NCBI GenBank assembly: GCA_964017155.1
Contig: OZ024861.1
Location: 49,704,013-49,768,012 of the forward strand
Length of the DNA: 64,000 nt
Source: Oasisia sp. SBJ-2009
Lineage: Eukaryota; Annelida; Polychaeta; Sabellida; Siboglinidae
Direction: 5' to 3'
In this document: positions 13,856 to 25,184 of the stretch, in pieces
Layout: each line of letters starts with the position of its first letter
Position numbering within the stretch: position 1 is the stretch's first letter
Made by a program: the position numbers and the translations under genes
Notes under the pieces: model-generated
The model's database searches: none
Seen by the model: only the letters and a program-made list of their open reading frames with translations
Told to the model about the DNA's origin: nothing

Positions 13856-14014
13856 GAACGAACGAACGAACGAACGAACGAACGAACGAACGAACGAACG
13901 AACGAACGAACGAACGAACGAACGAACGAACGAACGAACGAACGAACGAACGAACGAACGAACGAACGAACGAACGAACGAACGAACGAACGAACGAACG
14001 AACGAACGAACGAA
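13856..14014. repeat. (GAAC)n microsatellite
   Basis: About 40 perfect AACG/GAAC tetranucleotides, ending in two AATG variants. Confidence 0.97.
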
Positions 14015-15189
14015 TGAATGACATCTGCAATAACAAAATGTTATATTCCATGTAGATAGAAAAAATATAACGGAAAACGTCTTTGTAGGTTCTGTTGCAA
14101 CAACCCACATACGTATCCATACATGTATAATTATTATGTTTGTCAAATCTTAGAAACATTTTGTTGTTTATTTGTTTGTCAATACGGTTTTATACACATA
14201 TCTTCATTTAATGAATGTAAACATTGTAAACACTATATGTCTACATTATCATAAATCTAATTTGTTACAATTACATTATGTAATATTTATGATTTAAAAA
14301 ATATCATTTCGCACTTTGTTAACAAATATAGTGCTAGCACTAAACTGTTAGTATTTATGACACACCATGTAAAATGTTATTGTATGCACCAAGACAACAG
14401 TGTGGTTGTCTACAGTATTTATACGCGATAATTGCAACGTACTGTTATTTCAAGCGAAGCATGTTCCATTCGAACAGAGCAGCTCAAATTCGCGAGTAAC
14501 TGCCTATGTTGTTTACACAGGGACTACATAGTTTTGTGACTACACACGCATGTCCGCGCTAGGTTAACATTGACATGCAAAAACTGTTGGTCATCCGATA
14601 ACTCGTGCAAATAGCTCGTGTCTGGTTGTCTCAGCGCTGGCCCAGTTACGACGGCTGGAAATTTCCCCCGTAGCACACAAGGAGTAGCCAAGAGGCTTGA
14701 TTTTCGCTCTCACGAAACGTCAGGTGTCTTGTTGTTGAAAACCCGTACAGACAGGGCAATGAATGACAAACGCTTCTTATTTGTTTTGGATGTGACAGTT
14801 CTAAACCTTCTGGACGAGTGCTGAAGGGTGTGTTTTTCATTAACAAAATTAGTATTGTTATTTATAATTTGAGTGGCTTTTCGCAGTACCTTCTTTTCAT
14901 AAAGAGCAACGTATGAAATTTCCTGAGAAAGAACTCTGCTGGCATTTCTTATAATTATTTCATACAGAGCAACGTTAAAAGAGCAACATTTCCTGAGGTA
15001 GTATAGGCGCTATTGGCATTTTTTATATGAACATTACTCAACCTATTGTCAATTGTCGTGCCGAGATGTTTATACTCGTCAACCACCGCTATCTCTTATT
15101 ATCGTTGATGACAAAGCCAGTCTGGGATGGAGGGTCTATGTTTTCCTTTCCTGTTTGGTTTTTGTTGCATTCAGGCACAAAGCATCTGG
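14015..15189. other. No recognised feature
   Basis: AT-rich intergenic sequence with no supported gene. Confidence 0.4.
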
Positions 15190-16310
15190 CAAAAAATATA
15201 TAGATTAGCCTTTTCCACCTACGCAATCGCGAATACACCAGACGGCTGAACATTAGCAGAAATGGTGTGACGCTAGCCCATTGTGCCTATCTTGACGTGA
15301 CACTACACCAAACACTGTCTTTCAAAGCGCACATGAAAAGACCAAAGAGAAAGATGGAACCAGAAACAACAACATCATCCGTAAACACAGAAACTCGAAG
15401 TGAAGAACAGATCCAATGCCATTAAGACAATCTGTCCTAGCGCTATGCTACTCAGCTGCGTAGTACGCATGTCCTGTATGGGAGCGTTTATCCCACGCAA
15501 AGAAGCTGAACTCGACACAGAATGACACCTGCCGACGGATTCCATGCTGCTTGACATCAATAAACACCAACAGCCTGTAGGTACTCGTAGGAGTCGCCCC
15601 ACCTGACACCAGGAAAGGGGTGGCAAGTCGAAAGGGGAGAAAATGACAAATCACTGACACAACACATCCTTTTCATGGACACCCCCGAGTTACTCGCCGT
15701 CTAAAATCTCCGAGAATCTTCAATATCATCGACGGTGTCGCGCTTACATTTTTTCGGTCGTTAAAAACGTTCCGATTGCCGTTTCTGCGCATGCGCAATA
15801 AATGTAAAATCATCAATGTCCAGCGAAACGACAAAGGATTTTCGTTATAAATGCTACGGGCTGTTTGTTAACTCTCCTGTAATAATTACTGTGAAGAGTT
15901 GCTTAAAATGTCGTTCAATGCAATAAAATATTAGATTTACTATAAATCACTGTCACGGATTATGACGCACTACAGTCACGTGATTTACGCTTGCTATCAA
16001 AATATGCCTCAAAACATGTTTGCCTCGTGTTAATTTGCGACAAATAACTTCGCTGACAGGTTATATACATCCTAACGAACAACCCGTGGTATTTATGTAA
16101 CAAATACTTTGTCCTTTCGCTGCACATTGATGATTTTACATTTATTGCGCATGCATAGAAACGTCAATCGAAACGTTTATAACGCCGGAAAAATGTAAGC
16201 GCTACACCGGCGCCCGTCGACACCATTCCATTAGCACCAAGCGTGAAGGTGTGGCAAGAGCGACGCAGAGTGCACACGAACATTCGTGCCGAGGAACACC
16301 TCCCTGCTGG
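15190..16310 (+). pseudogene. LINE RT relic split by a MITE
   Basis: In shifting frames the + strand gives YLDVTLHQTLSFKAHMK-like thumb residues, then pieces that correspond to N-N-I-I-R-K, L-C-Y-S-A-A-x-Y-A-C-P-V-W and I-N-T-N-S-L and A-P-P-D motifs of the RT C-terminus of CR1/Jockey-type LINEs. Many stops and frameshifts are present. The relic is interrupted at 15735/16207 by MITE copy 2, after which the reading resumes (P-S-T-P-F-H, then a tryptophan-lacking tail) up to the CAGGAA repeat. The clade is inferred. Confidence 0.55.
15736..16206 (+). mobile_element. MITE family 1, copy 2
   Basis: A 471-bp copy with the same TGTCGCGCTTACATTTT start and GCGCTACA end as the copy at 365-841. It is inserted into the LINE relic, so it is younger than that LINE. 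No clean target duplication could be read. Confidence 0.9.
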
Positions 16311-16314
16311 TGCA

Positions 16315-16500
16315 GAACAAGAACAGGAACAGGAACAGGAACAGGAACAGGAACAGGAACAGGAACAGGAACAGGAACAGGAACAGGAACAGGAACAGGA
16401 ACAGGAACAGGAACAGGAACAGGAACAGGAACAGGAACAGGAACAGGAACAGGAACAGGAACAGGAACAAGAACAAGAACAAGAACAAGAACAAGAACAA
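16315..16500. repeat. (CAGGAA)n then (CAAGAA)n hexanucleotide array
   Basis: About 24 CAGGAA units followed by about 6 CAAGAA units. The single variant base is confined to the 3' end. Stop-free frames on both strands are artefacts. Confidence 0.97.
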
Positions 16501-17219
16501 GATGTTTAAATTTTTAACCCCAAATAAGTGCATGAATCATTAATCATAAGGTGATACATAAAAAAAACGTCATCATAAGTAATTTAAAACAAAACTGTGA
16601 AATGGGGGTCAGTGGTTCTTGTTAAGACTGAAAAGTCGCTATTACAGGAGCCACTCTTAATAATTATATGTATAGGTAACCTCGGAATATACGAATGTAT
16701 GGTATTTTTTACTTCAATACGATTTTTTATCTCTTGATAGTTAAATCTACCTCTGACGCATGTGTACATGCTTCTCTGTAGTATATGTAGAAATAATAAA
16801 ATGACAATCACAAATACATATAACATTTCTTTGCATCTATCCATATATGTGCATATTAATATCTAAATACTTTGTGTATTTAACTGACATGTAACAATCA
16901 GATATTGATATCTGATATGTAACAATCAGATATTGAACATACGTTTTGATATTTTTGTAAGAGAAAAATGTTTAAGTAATACGCAAACCTATGTAAACTG
17001 TGAGTAACAGTTTTTCCAAAACTAATTCGCAGAGAACGCTTGGATCACACGGAAAACGTTAAACCGACTCTGCACACAGGTCGGCCTGTTAATTGGGGTT
17101 ATTCGAACAACCCGTAGAATTGTGACTGGTGCTAAGCAGACCATGCAGCATCTCCTGGTCTGCGAGTTGATGGAGAGTGCGTGCTCTGCATTCGACCTTA
17201 CGATGAATGAATCTCACAT
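16501..17219. other. No recognised feature
   Basis: AT-rich intergenic sequence with one imperfect short duplication of TGTAACAATCAGATATTGA near 16890-16937. Confidence 0.45.
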
Positions 17220-17225
17220 CACGTT

Positions 17226-17498
17226 CATAGTTTGTGTGTGACTATGCTTACTTGCACGCGAGTCTGCGTGTGTGCGCGTGTGCGCGGGTGCGCGTGTACA
17301 CGTGCGTGTGTATCTTTGTTTGTATGTATGTATGCCTATGTGTGTATGGGTGCATGTGTGTGTATGGGTGCATGTTGTGTGAGTATGTGTGAGTGTGTGT
17401 GTGTCCCTGTGTCCATGTGTCCCTGTGCTCATTTGTCCCTGTGTCCCTGTATTCCTGTTTCCCTATGTCACTGTGTTCGTGTGTCCCTGTGTCACTGC

Positions 17499-17578
<80 letters not shown>
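17226..17578. repeat. TG-rich simple sequence with terminal (TG)n
   Basis: Degenerate TG/TGCG/TGTCCC motifs ending in a pure (TG)n tract at 17503-17577. TGTCCC-type units near 17400-17495 form a small irregular minisatellite. Confidence 0.93.
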
Positions 17579-17581
<3 letters not shown>

Positions 17582-18000
17582 ACGTGAATGTGTTGTGGGT
17601 ATACATGCGTACGCGTCTCCCACGATAGTGGGGGAGCGTCAAGTAATTATCTTCAAACCGGGCCACTCTCCAAGGCTCTGCATTCACGCCACGGTAATAT
17701 GCGACTATTCCTGGTCGCGACAAGCGAATTTACTCGATTGTCGCTAGGTGATACTAGTTCACCTCTGTGAGTCGAAATCCCCATCACAGACACCAATATC
17801 ATCAACGCCAATGGGGTAGTGAAATCATTACCATGAATACATATACATGACCCAGCCGATTCCGCTGAGTCTTACGTGATTACGCCGCCAATAGTGCTGC
17901 ACTGCTCCGTTCTGTGTGCTTGGTTAAACATTACCCTACGTTACAGTGCGTGTCCACCCGGTGGAAATACTCCTGTGCTAGTTGTCTTACACCAAATCGG

Positions 18001-18157
18001 TCCGTGTATATACCGTCTTTTCCTTTTTCGTTTTCAAATTTGCGAGCGAAAAACGAATAACGAATTCCTTTTTGGTTTTTCGTTTTCAAACTTGCGAACA
18101 AAAACGAATTCGTTCGCAAGTTTGAAAACGAAAAAGGAAAAGACGGTATATACACGG
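18001..18157. repeat. Compact foldback (hairpin) element
   Basis: The left arm starts TCCGTGTATATACCGTCTTT and the right arm ends AAAGACGGTATATACACGGA. The arms are about 46 bp (18001-18046 and 18112-18157) with very few mismatches. A second partial copy of the left-arm interior (CGTTTTCAAACTTGCGAAC, near 18081) sits in the loop and can also pair with the right arm. No coding potential. It could be a mini foldback transposon or the source of a structured RNA. Confidence 0.85.
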
Positions 18158-18216
18158 ACCCAGATCCTACCAACTGATAGTGTATACAAAACGTCACAAG
18201 AGGATTAATAAAGAGT

Positions 18217-18785
18217 ATGAATAATCCACGGCGATGCGATCGAACAACTCCATTTTACAGAGCTCGCATGTTAAAATTTACCGACCTGGTGCAATTTAGG
18301 ATAATACAAAGCGTATTCATGTATAATGCTCATAAAACGAATTACGGTCGAATATTTACAGGTTATTCGTTAAATATCAATTACATACGAGGTCAAAATC
18401 AATTTATACGTACCCATGCCTCAGCCACTAAAAGACATATGTCATTAATTGTATGTGCATCCAAACTACTGAATTCGTTTAATATAAATGTTAACACCAT
18501 AAGATATTTTCACCATTTTATCTTACGCTATAGCAAATATATAATTCAGTTATTGTATGCGTATGTGAATAATTTTATTTGTTTTCTCTTTTCTGTTTTC
18601 GTCGTAAGCACCCAAAACATTTGTAATGATTGCCATTTTATATGTAACTGATTACATGTCTTTATAAGTAATCTTACTGGTATGCTTCTTCTTTCAAATT
18701 CAAATTTGTATTTATATGTTGTTATTCAATTGTTCACTTGAATTGATTGATTTGCTTTGAATAAGTAGTTTTGACTTGACCTGAA
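18217..18785 (+). pseudogene. LINE C-terminal relic with open 144-codon frame
   Basis: The frame 18217-18651 includes TPFYRARMLKFTDLVQFRII, F-M-Y-N-A-H and S-A-T-K-R-H-M-S-L-I-V-C-A-S-K-L-L-N-S, the pattern of the C-terminal tail of Jockey/CR1-type reverse transcriptases. After the stop comes an AT-rich 3' stretch ending near 18785 in a TTGACTTGACC tail. The upstream RT domain is absent, so this is a 5'-truncated relic. Confidence 0.6.
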
Positions 18786-18985
18786 TGTTGTAACAGCAAT
18801 GTTTCTCTACAAAGTTATAGCTCCGTCTACCACATTATTAGCATACCAAGGGAACAGTGATCCACGCACTTCTCTTCAATTTCAAGAAGTCATTTGCTTC
18901 AGTTGATCAGCTAAATGATTTTACAAAATTAACATCACACGAACTGCAGCATATGGTCATCATTAATAATAACAATAACACTTTT

Positions 18986-18988
<3 letters not shown>

Positions 18989-19058
<70 letters not shown>
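18989..19058. repeat. (TA)n microsatellite
   Basis: About 35 TA units. Confidence 0.97.
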
Positions 19059-19059
<1 letters not shown>

Positions 19060-19062
<3 letters not shown>

Positions 19063-19842
19063 CCAAAAGTAAAACTCTGTTCGGCATTTCTTACCCAAAC
19101 AAATAAATTAATAGGCTTAAGAATAAATGTGATATTAAACGTATGATACACTTCCGTGTATATAAAATAATCCCTTAAGAAGATAATCGGAAGTTCTGCA
19201 TGATTTAAAATGGTGACGTAGGAAACGAATCGAGGCTGGCCAAAGTAATGCCTCCAAAACAGCTGAAACTCCGGCTCAAATTTGATGGATGTTTGTGGGA
19301 AATGTGCAATCTCATGCCAAAACTTACCTACATCCTACACACAAACCACAGGCGACTAAGCCACACATCCTGCATGCAAGCAAACGTAATATATTAGGGC
19401 AGCTATACAAAAGGCAAAACAAATACAATATGAATTGAACATATACTTCGCATTGTCAACCGGCGACATGCATATCGAATAAGGATTTTGAAAATAACAT
19501 CGTCTGAAGCGAACTTTTCTAAACCTGCAACAGCGCTGATTCGTAAGATGTAAAGTAAACAGGAAGTAAAGTAAACATTATTACGGATTATGTGTATTTT
19601 ACGGTGAAGGCGCGCTGCCCACTGGGAATAAACTATTACGTGTGCGGCAGCCGTCTCACTAAGCTAGCCTGTGTAATCGATACCCGTATGGACCAACAAT
19701 AGTTTGTATTATTTATGACACATATTAGGAGCTTTGTAACTATAAAATAATTCTAGTAATAAAAAAACAAGTAGTATTGATCGATGCCACCCACTACCAC
19801 TTATTAAAAAATGGAAAAGTCTATAAATTGCAGTGATGTATT
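19060..19842. other. No recognised feature
   Basis: Intergenic, AT-rich, with no supported gene. Confidence 0.4.
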
Positions 19843-19929
19843 GATACGTATGCAAGTGACGGAGTTACTAAAATAAATCAAACACGTCACGTTATATACT
19901 CTTTATATCTGTATATGTTACTGGCAAAA

Positions 19930-20640
19930 TGTCCTGGGGACACATCACGTCAGTGCGCATGGTGGGTCGTTTGAATTAGTTGTTAAAATGTTGGATTACA
20001 TTTTTTTTAAATGAGTTTAGTGATTTAATTGAGACAGTGTTTGGGGGCAGAGAATTCCGTTCTTTAACTGTGGTTGGGAAGAAGCTGTTTCCAAATTTGT
20101 TTGCAGAGTGACTGTCATGTTTACGTGAGGATCTATTGTTGTGTTGGATATAGTAATCTAGCGGGATATCTATAAGGTTATGTTCCATCTTGTATATTAT
20201 GCTAAGTCGTTTAACTTTTCTTCTTGTTTGGAGGTTGTCCCATTGGAGGTCTTTAAGAAATTGGATTACTGTTCCTGGCTCTCTAGAAGAGTTTTGTGTG
20301 CAAAATCTGGCAGCTCGTCTTTGGATTCTTTCTAAGGTCTTAATATGTTTTAGGCAGTGTGGATTCCATGATACTGACGCATATTCAAGTATTGGTCGGA
20401 CAACGGTTGTATAGGTTATAGATTTAATGTGGGTTGGGCATTTATTTAGAGTTCTACTAATGACTCCTAGTGTCTGTTGTGCTTTCTTAGCGACTGTGTT
20501 GCATTGTGCTGTCCAACTTAAAGTATTTGATATTTGTACACCAAGATAACAGTGAGATTGAACAGATTTAAGTTGTTGGCCACAGAAGGTGTAGTGATTT
20601 GGTGTCGGTTTTCTTGAGGCTAATGTCATTGTGCATTGTG
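19930..20640 (-). pseudogene. Jockey-like LINE RT C-terminus, open 217 codons
   Basis: The minus-strand frame 20629-19976 gives H-C-Y-L-G-V-Q-I-S, VRPILEYASVSWNPHCLKHI, LERIQRRAARFC, L-x-D-L-Q-W-D-N-L-Q-T-R-R and a terminal N-S-L-P-P-N-T-V-S-I-K-S-L-N-S-F-K motif, all typical of the thumb and C-terminal region of Jockey-like RTs. The frame is intact for this part, suggesting a recent insertion. It is 5'-truncated exactly at a (TA)n tract (20662-20731). The fingers/palm and endonuclease are missing. Confidence 0.85.
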
Positions 20641-20658
20641 AAGCATTTGGTGGGATTG

Positions 20659-20661
<3 letters not shown>

Positions 20662-20733
<72 letters not shown>

Positions 20734-21098
20734 AGTATATACGACGTGACGTGTATGATTTATCTTAGTAACTCCGTCACTTGCATATGTATCAATATAT
20801 AGTTCATTTGATAGAATGTTCATCATTCACTACCTTATTAGTGAAACAATCCCAGGTATGTCATGACTATCGAAGCTCATGTCGCCATGAATTAAAGACG
20901 TTCCTGTCTTTGACAATGTATGCAAAGTGTTGACGCTGAAACAGGAAATACCCACCATTTGCTAATTAGTACTCCACCAATAGATATTTATGGAAGTATA
21001 TATATATATGAGCTTCGATAGTCATGACATACCTGGGATTGTTTCACTAATAAGGTAGTGAATGATGAACATTCTATTATATGAACTGCTGCTGAATT

Positions 21099-21147
<49 letters not shown>

Positions 21148-21212
21148 ATATTGATACATATGCAAGTGACGGAGTTACTAAGATAAATCATACACGTCAC
21201 GTCATATATACT

Positions 21213-21277
<65 letters not shown>
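20662..21277. repeat. Large imperfect palindrome bounded by (TA)n
   Basis: The arms 20727-20882 and 21010-21215 are inverted copies of each other. Outer blocks read AGTAACTCCGTCACTTGCAT against ATGCAAGTGACGGAGTTACT; inner blocks read CAATCCCAGGTATGTCATGA against TCATGACATACCTGGGATTG. A (TA)n tract has expanded within the right arm (21102-21140), and (TA)n tracts lie at both outer ends (20662-20731 and 21216-21277). The loop (20883-21009) recurs at 33985-34140. The outer block also occurs alone at 19848-19905. This looks like a foldback-type or MITE element. Confidence 0.85.
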
Positions 21278-21279
<2 letters not shown>

Positions 21280-21629
21280 ATGGTATGCAGGTGTTGCAGT
21301 ACCCCAGGTACTGCAACAACTCAGGGAGTTTGACGCCCCTCCCATGCAGAGTTGTAAACCACTGCCTTGTGGTACAGGTTCTTGTCAGAACCGAAGGCTA
21401 AGGGAGCAAACCCTAACCAGAAAACCATGTCACTGTGGCAGCATCAAGGGCGGTTGATGTATGGAACTCCCAACATCTCTCGACCAGCCACTGCAGGGAC
21501 AAATAGTTTGCGCCTGTCTTGACATGTTCTTGCCGGTGTGAGACCTCTATTTGTTCCCCGAGAGAGTGTCGCTAGTAACTTGCAAAAGCCAGCGGCACTT
21601 CACCACTTTTTGCTAGCAGCTTCCATGAA

Positions 21630-22574
21630 ATGTACAACTGCATGAAACTTCATACCGGATCGGCCGTCGCCCGGGTTACCAAGGACCGCGCTGCTCGACC
21701 TCATCTTCCGTCGACAGTGGAAAATCAGCTAGGAAGAAGAAGACAAAGAAGACAACTACTGACAATTGGAAAATGGAACGTCAGGACTCTCCTCGACCGA
21801 GATGAAGCTAACCGACCAGAAAGACGTACGGCACTAGTAGCAATAGAACTTGCCAAATACAACATCGACATCGCCGCCCTATGTGAAACAAGGTTCTCAG
21901 AGTCTGGTAGTCTCGACGACTTGGAATACTCTTTCTTCTGGAATGGCAAACCCGAAGGAGAAAGAAGGGAGGCAGGAGTGGGCTTTGCTATCAAGAAGGA
22001 TATCGTCACAAAGCTGACAGAAATGCCACGGCCAGTAAGTGACAGAATCATGACGATGAGACTACCTCTGAGCAAGGACAACTTTGCTACAATTATCAGC
22101 GTGTACGCTCCAACAATGACAAACCCAGATGAAAACAAGGAGGCCTTCTACAACCAGCTGGCCAGTGTGCTCAGTGACATCCCTCGTACAGATAAGCTAC
22201 TGTTGATAGGAGACTTCAATGCAAGGATAGGAAGAGAAAATGACAAGTGGCCCTTGGTCATGGGCAAACATGGGATTGGGAAATGCAACTCCAATGGCGA
22301 GCTTCTACTGGCTCTGTGCTCTGAGTTCGAACTGATAGTGACGAACACCATGTTCAAGCAGAAGGATGAACGCAAGACCACCTGGATGCATCCTCGTTCC
22401 AGACATTGGCATATGATCGACTTCATCATCACGAGGTGTCGGGATAAGATGGACATCCACAGTACCCTAGTCATGCGTGGAGCAAACTGCTGGACCGATC
22501 ACCAGATGCTGATGTCAAAAGTGGCTTTCGACAAAAGCACAACAGGCAAGGGACAAGTAAGCCAACCAAGCTGA
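21630..22574 (+). CDS. Apurinic-type endonuclease domain of the LINE
   Basis: Endonuclease/exonuclease/phosphatase fold: the frame shows KWNVRTLLD, ALCETRFSESG (catalytic Glu), SVYAPTMTNP, LLLIGDFNARIG (the D-x-N motif), I-D-F-I-I-T-R and W-T-D-H-Q-M-L (catalytic Asp-His). It would nick target DNA for target-primed reverse transcription. ATG codons in frame occur from 21630. After V-A-F-D the reading frame shifts by loss of one A in the A-run at about 22531-22534; the continuation K-P-T-K-L-N-I-A-K-L is found in another frame. The frame listed here therefore ends in 15 or so wrong residues. Confidence 0.88.
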   Translation: MYNCMKLHTGSAVARVTKDRAARPHLPSTVENQLGRRRQRRQLLTIGKWNVRTLLDRDEANRPERRTALVAIELAKYNIDIAALCETRFSESGSLDDLEYSFFWNGKPEGERREAGVGFAIKKDIVTKLTEMPRPVSDRIMTMRLPLSKDNFATIISVYAPTMTNPDENKEAFYNQLASVLSDIPRTDKLLLIGDFNARIGRENDKWPLVMGKHGIGKCNSNGELLLALCSEFELIVTNTMFKQKDERKTTWMHPRSRHWHMIDFIITRCRDKMDIHSTLVMRGANCWTDHQMLMSKVAFDKSTTGKGQVSQPS

Positions 22575-24754
22575 ACATTGCAAAACTAAGTACCACCAGC
22601 CATAGGGAGAGCTTTGAGCAGGAGATGGACAGTGCTCTCGCCCAATGGGAGGATAATGAAAATTCAACACCAGACGAGGAATGGGCTGCTTTGCAGCAGG
22701 TCGTGTACAACACAGCCAAGACATATCTTAGCAAGCCAGACAGAAAACACCAGGACTGGTTCGACCCCAACGACCAGGAGCTACAGACTCCTATGAGCAG
22801 AAGAGACCAAGCCCACCAGAGAGTGTTGCAAACCAGGAGCACTAGATCCACCACTGCAGCATACAAAGATGCCTGCAGATTGCTACAAAAACACACGCGT
22901 GCACTGAAGTCAGACTGGTGGGAAAGGAAGGCAGTGGAGCTGCAGAGAGCTGCTGACAGTAACAACATGAAGGGCTTCTACAATGGACTTAAGGAAGTGT
23001 GGGGACCCAAAAAGAAGGGACCTGTTCAACTGAAATCAACAGATGGAATGGAGACCTTCTCTGACAGCAAGAGAGTTGTGGCAAGATGGAGTGAACACTT
23101 CCAGAAGCTGCTCAACGTCCCTGGCGACATAGATCACGAAGCTCTGGACAACATCCCGCAGCGCATTATCAAGACAAGCCTCGATGAGATTCCAACTATG
23201 GATGAGATGGCTTGAGCAATCGCCGGCCTGAAAGATGGCAAAGCACCTGGAGGAGATGGAATTCCTGCAGAAGTATGGAAGCACGGAGGAGACAATCTGT
23301 TCAGCAGACTGCACCAACTAATCACCAATGCCTGGGAGATGGGTTATGTACCACAAGCATGGAAGGATGCCAGCATTGTAACCATCTACAAGAAAGGTGA
23401 TCGAACAGACTGTGGGAACTATAGAGGAATCTCTCTTCTTTCCATAGTGGGCAAGATCTTCGCCAGGATCCTCCTCAACAGACTATCTACCCACATAACA
23501 CCAGAGGTAGTTCCGGAGACACAATGTGGCTTCAGATGTAACCGGAGCACCGTGGATATGATCTTTTGTCTCCGACAACTACAAGAAAAGTGCATTGAGC
23601 AGGACCGACCACTGTACATGGTATTTGTCGACTTCAGCAAGGCGTTCGATACAGTTGGGAGGACCGAGCTATGGCAGCTACTGAGGAAGTATGGCTGCCC
23701 AGAGAAGTTCACAACAATGATCGAGGCACTACATACTGGAATGATGGCGAATGTTAGTGTTGGCGGAGAAGTCTCGGAATCGTTCAGGGTCACAAATGGG
23801 GTCAAGCAAGGTTGTGTACTGGCCCCCACGCTCTTCTCCATCTTCCTATCAGCAATGCTCGACGAGGCTTTCCGAGACATGGGGGATGGCATCTACATAC
23901 AGTCCAGACAGAGCGCTGACCTATTCAACGTCGCACACTTCAGAGCAAAGACCAAGACTACTCGGATACTGATGAGAGAGCTGCTATTCGCAGATGACAG
24001 TGCACTGGTTGCACACTCTGCTGAAGAGATGCAGAAAATAGTGGATGCTTTCTCCGATGCGTCAAAGAAGTTCGGCCTGAAGATTAACATCAAAAAGACC
24101 GAGGTGCTGTACCAATCCAACTCTACAAGAACCCGAGAGGAGGATATCATGGTTGATGGAAACAAGCTGAACTCTGTTCTAGAATTCACCTACCTCGGAA
24201 GCACTATATCAAGTGATGGATGCATTGACGACGAAATACAGAGGAGGATGGCCAAGGCTAGTACATCTTTCGGCCGACTACACCAGAGACTCTGGAACAA
24301 CCACCATGTGTCCATGCGGGTTAAAGGCAAGATATACCGTGCAATCGTGCTGTCCACCCTCCTATACGGAGCTGAGGCCTGGACAGTGTACAGACGACAG
24401 GTGAAACAGCTGCGTGCCTTCATGATGCGACATCTGCGTTCGATCATGAGGATAACCTGGATGGACAAAGTGACAAACAAGGAAATACTAGAACGAACAG
24501 GGCTGCCATCTATGGAAGATCTTCTGATCAGAAAGAATCTCCAGTGGACTGGACACCTCACGAGGATGTCACCAGACAGGCTACCGAAGCAGGTTCTCTA
24601 CTCTCAACTGTCTTCTGGTCACAGAAAAAGAGGGCGCCCTCGTCTGCGGTTCAAAGATACCATCAAGAGAAACCTGAAGATGAGAGACATAAAGATCGAC
24701 TCATGGACATCACTCTCACAGCAGAGAGACAAATGGAGAGCAATAGTCAAGTGA
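22535..24754 (+). pseudogene. Reverse transcriptase part of the LINE (one stop)
   Basis: After the frameshift this single frame carries GKAPGGDGIPAEVWKHGG (fingers), NYRGISLLSIVGKIFARILL, MVFVDFSKAFDTVG (motif A), NGVKQGCVLAPTLFSIFLSA (motif B), LLFADDSALVAHS (motif C, catalytic F-A-D-D) and the C-terminal W-T-G-H-L-x-R-M and R-G-R-P-x-L-R-F-K-D motifs of craniofacial-development-protein-2-like RTE polyproteins. The only stop is TGA at 23213-23215; the related copy at 12410 has AGA there. The frame ends at TGA 24752-24754. One point mutation and one indel separate this copy from an open frame. Confidence 0.93.
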
Positions 24755-24800
24755 TGGAAGCAGTCTTTGTCGCTTCGCGACCGACAGCATGATGATGATG

Positions 24801-24917
<117 letters not shown>

Positions 24918-25184
24918 TGTACCTGACATCAATGTATTCGTAGTCCTTTTCTGTCAATGTAGTTCGCTGCTGTCGGACATAGTGCTGTCCACACATCGCA
25001 TCAGCTCAATGGCGCGGAATATTGCATTTTACTTGGCCTTCAAAATGGTTGTTAGTTGAAATAAAGGACGATCGTCACGTGATGACGTCATCATCGTTTG
25101 ACGTGAAGTTTGCATGCTTACGCTCACGTCAACTCGCTGCAGCATCGTCCCACTAGTCAAGCCGCGCCACTTTCAAGCTGTTTA

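Larger units (their letters stand above)
21278..24800 (+). mobile_element. Nearly intact RTE-like LINE
   Basis: About 3.5 kb with a 5' UTR of about 350 bp, an endonuclease-RT reading frame and a 3' end closing in a short GATGATGATGAT tail, typical of RTE-type elements. It is bordered by (TA)n on both sides (21216-21277 and 24801-24914), so it appears to have landed in a (TA)n tract. The protein is broken only by one frameshift and one stop, both described in the two entries below. It has no separate ORF1, as expected of RTE-type elements. The clade name is inferred from the ORF type and the tail. Confidence 0.9.
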
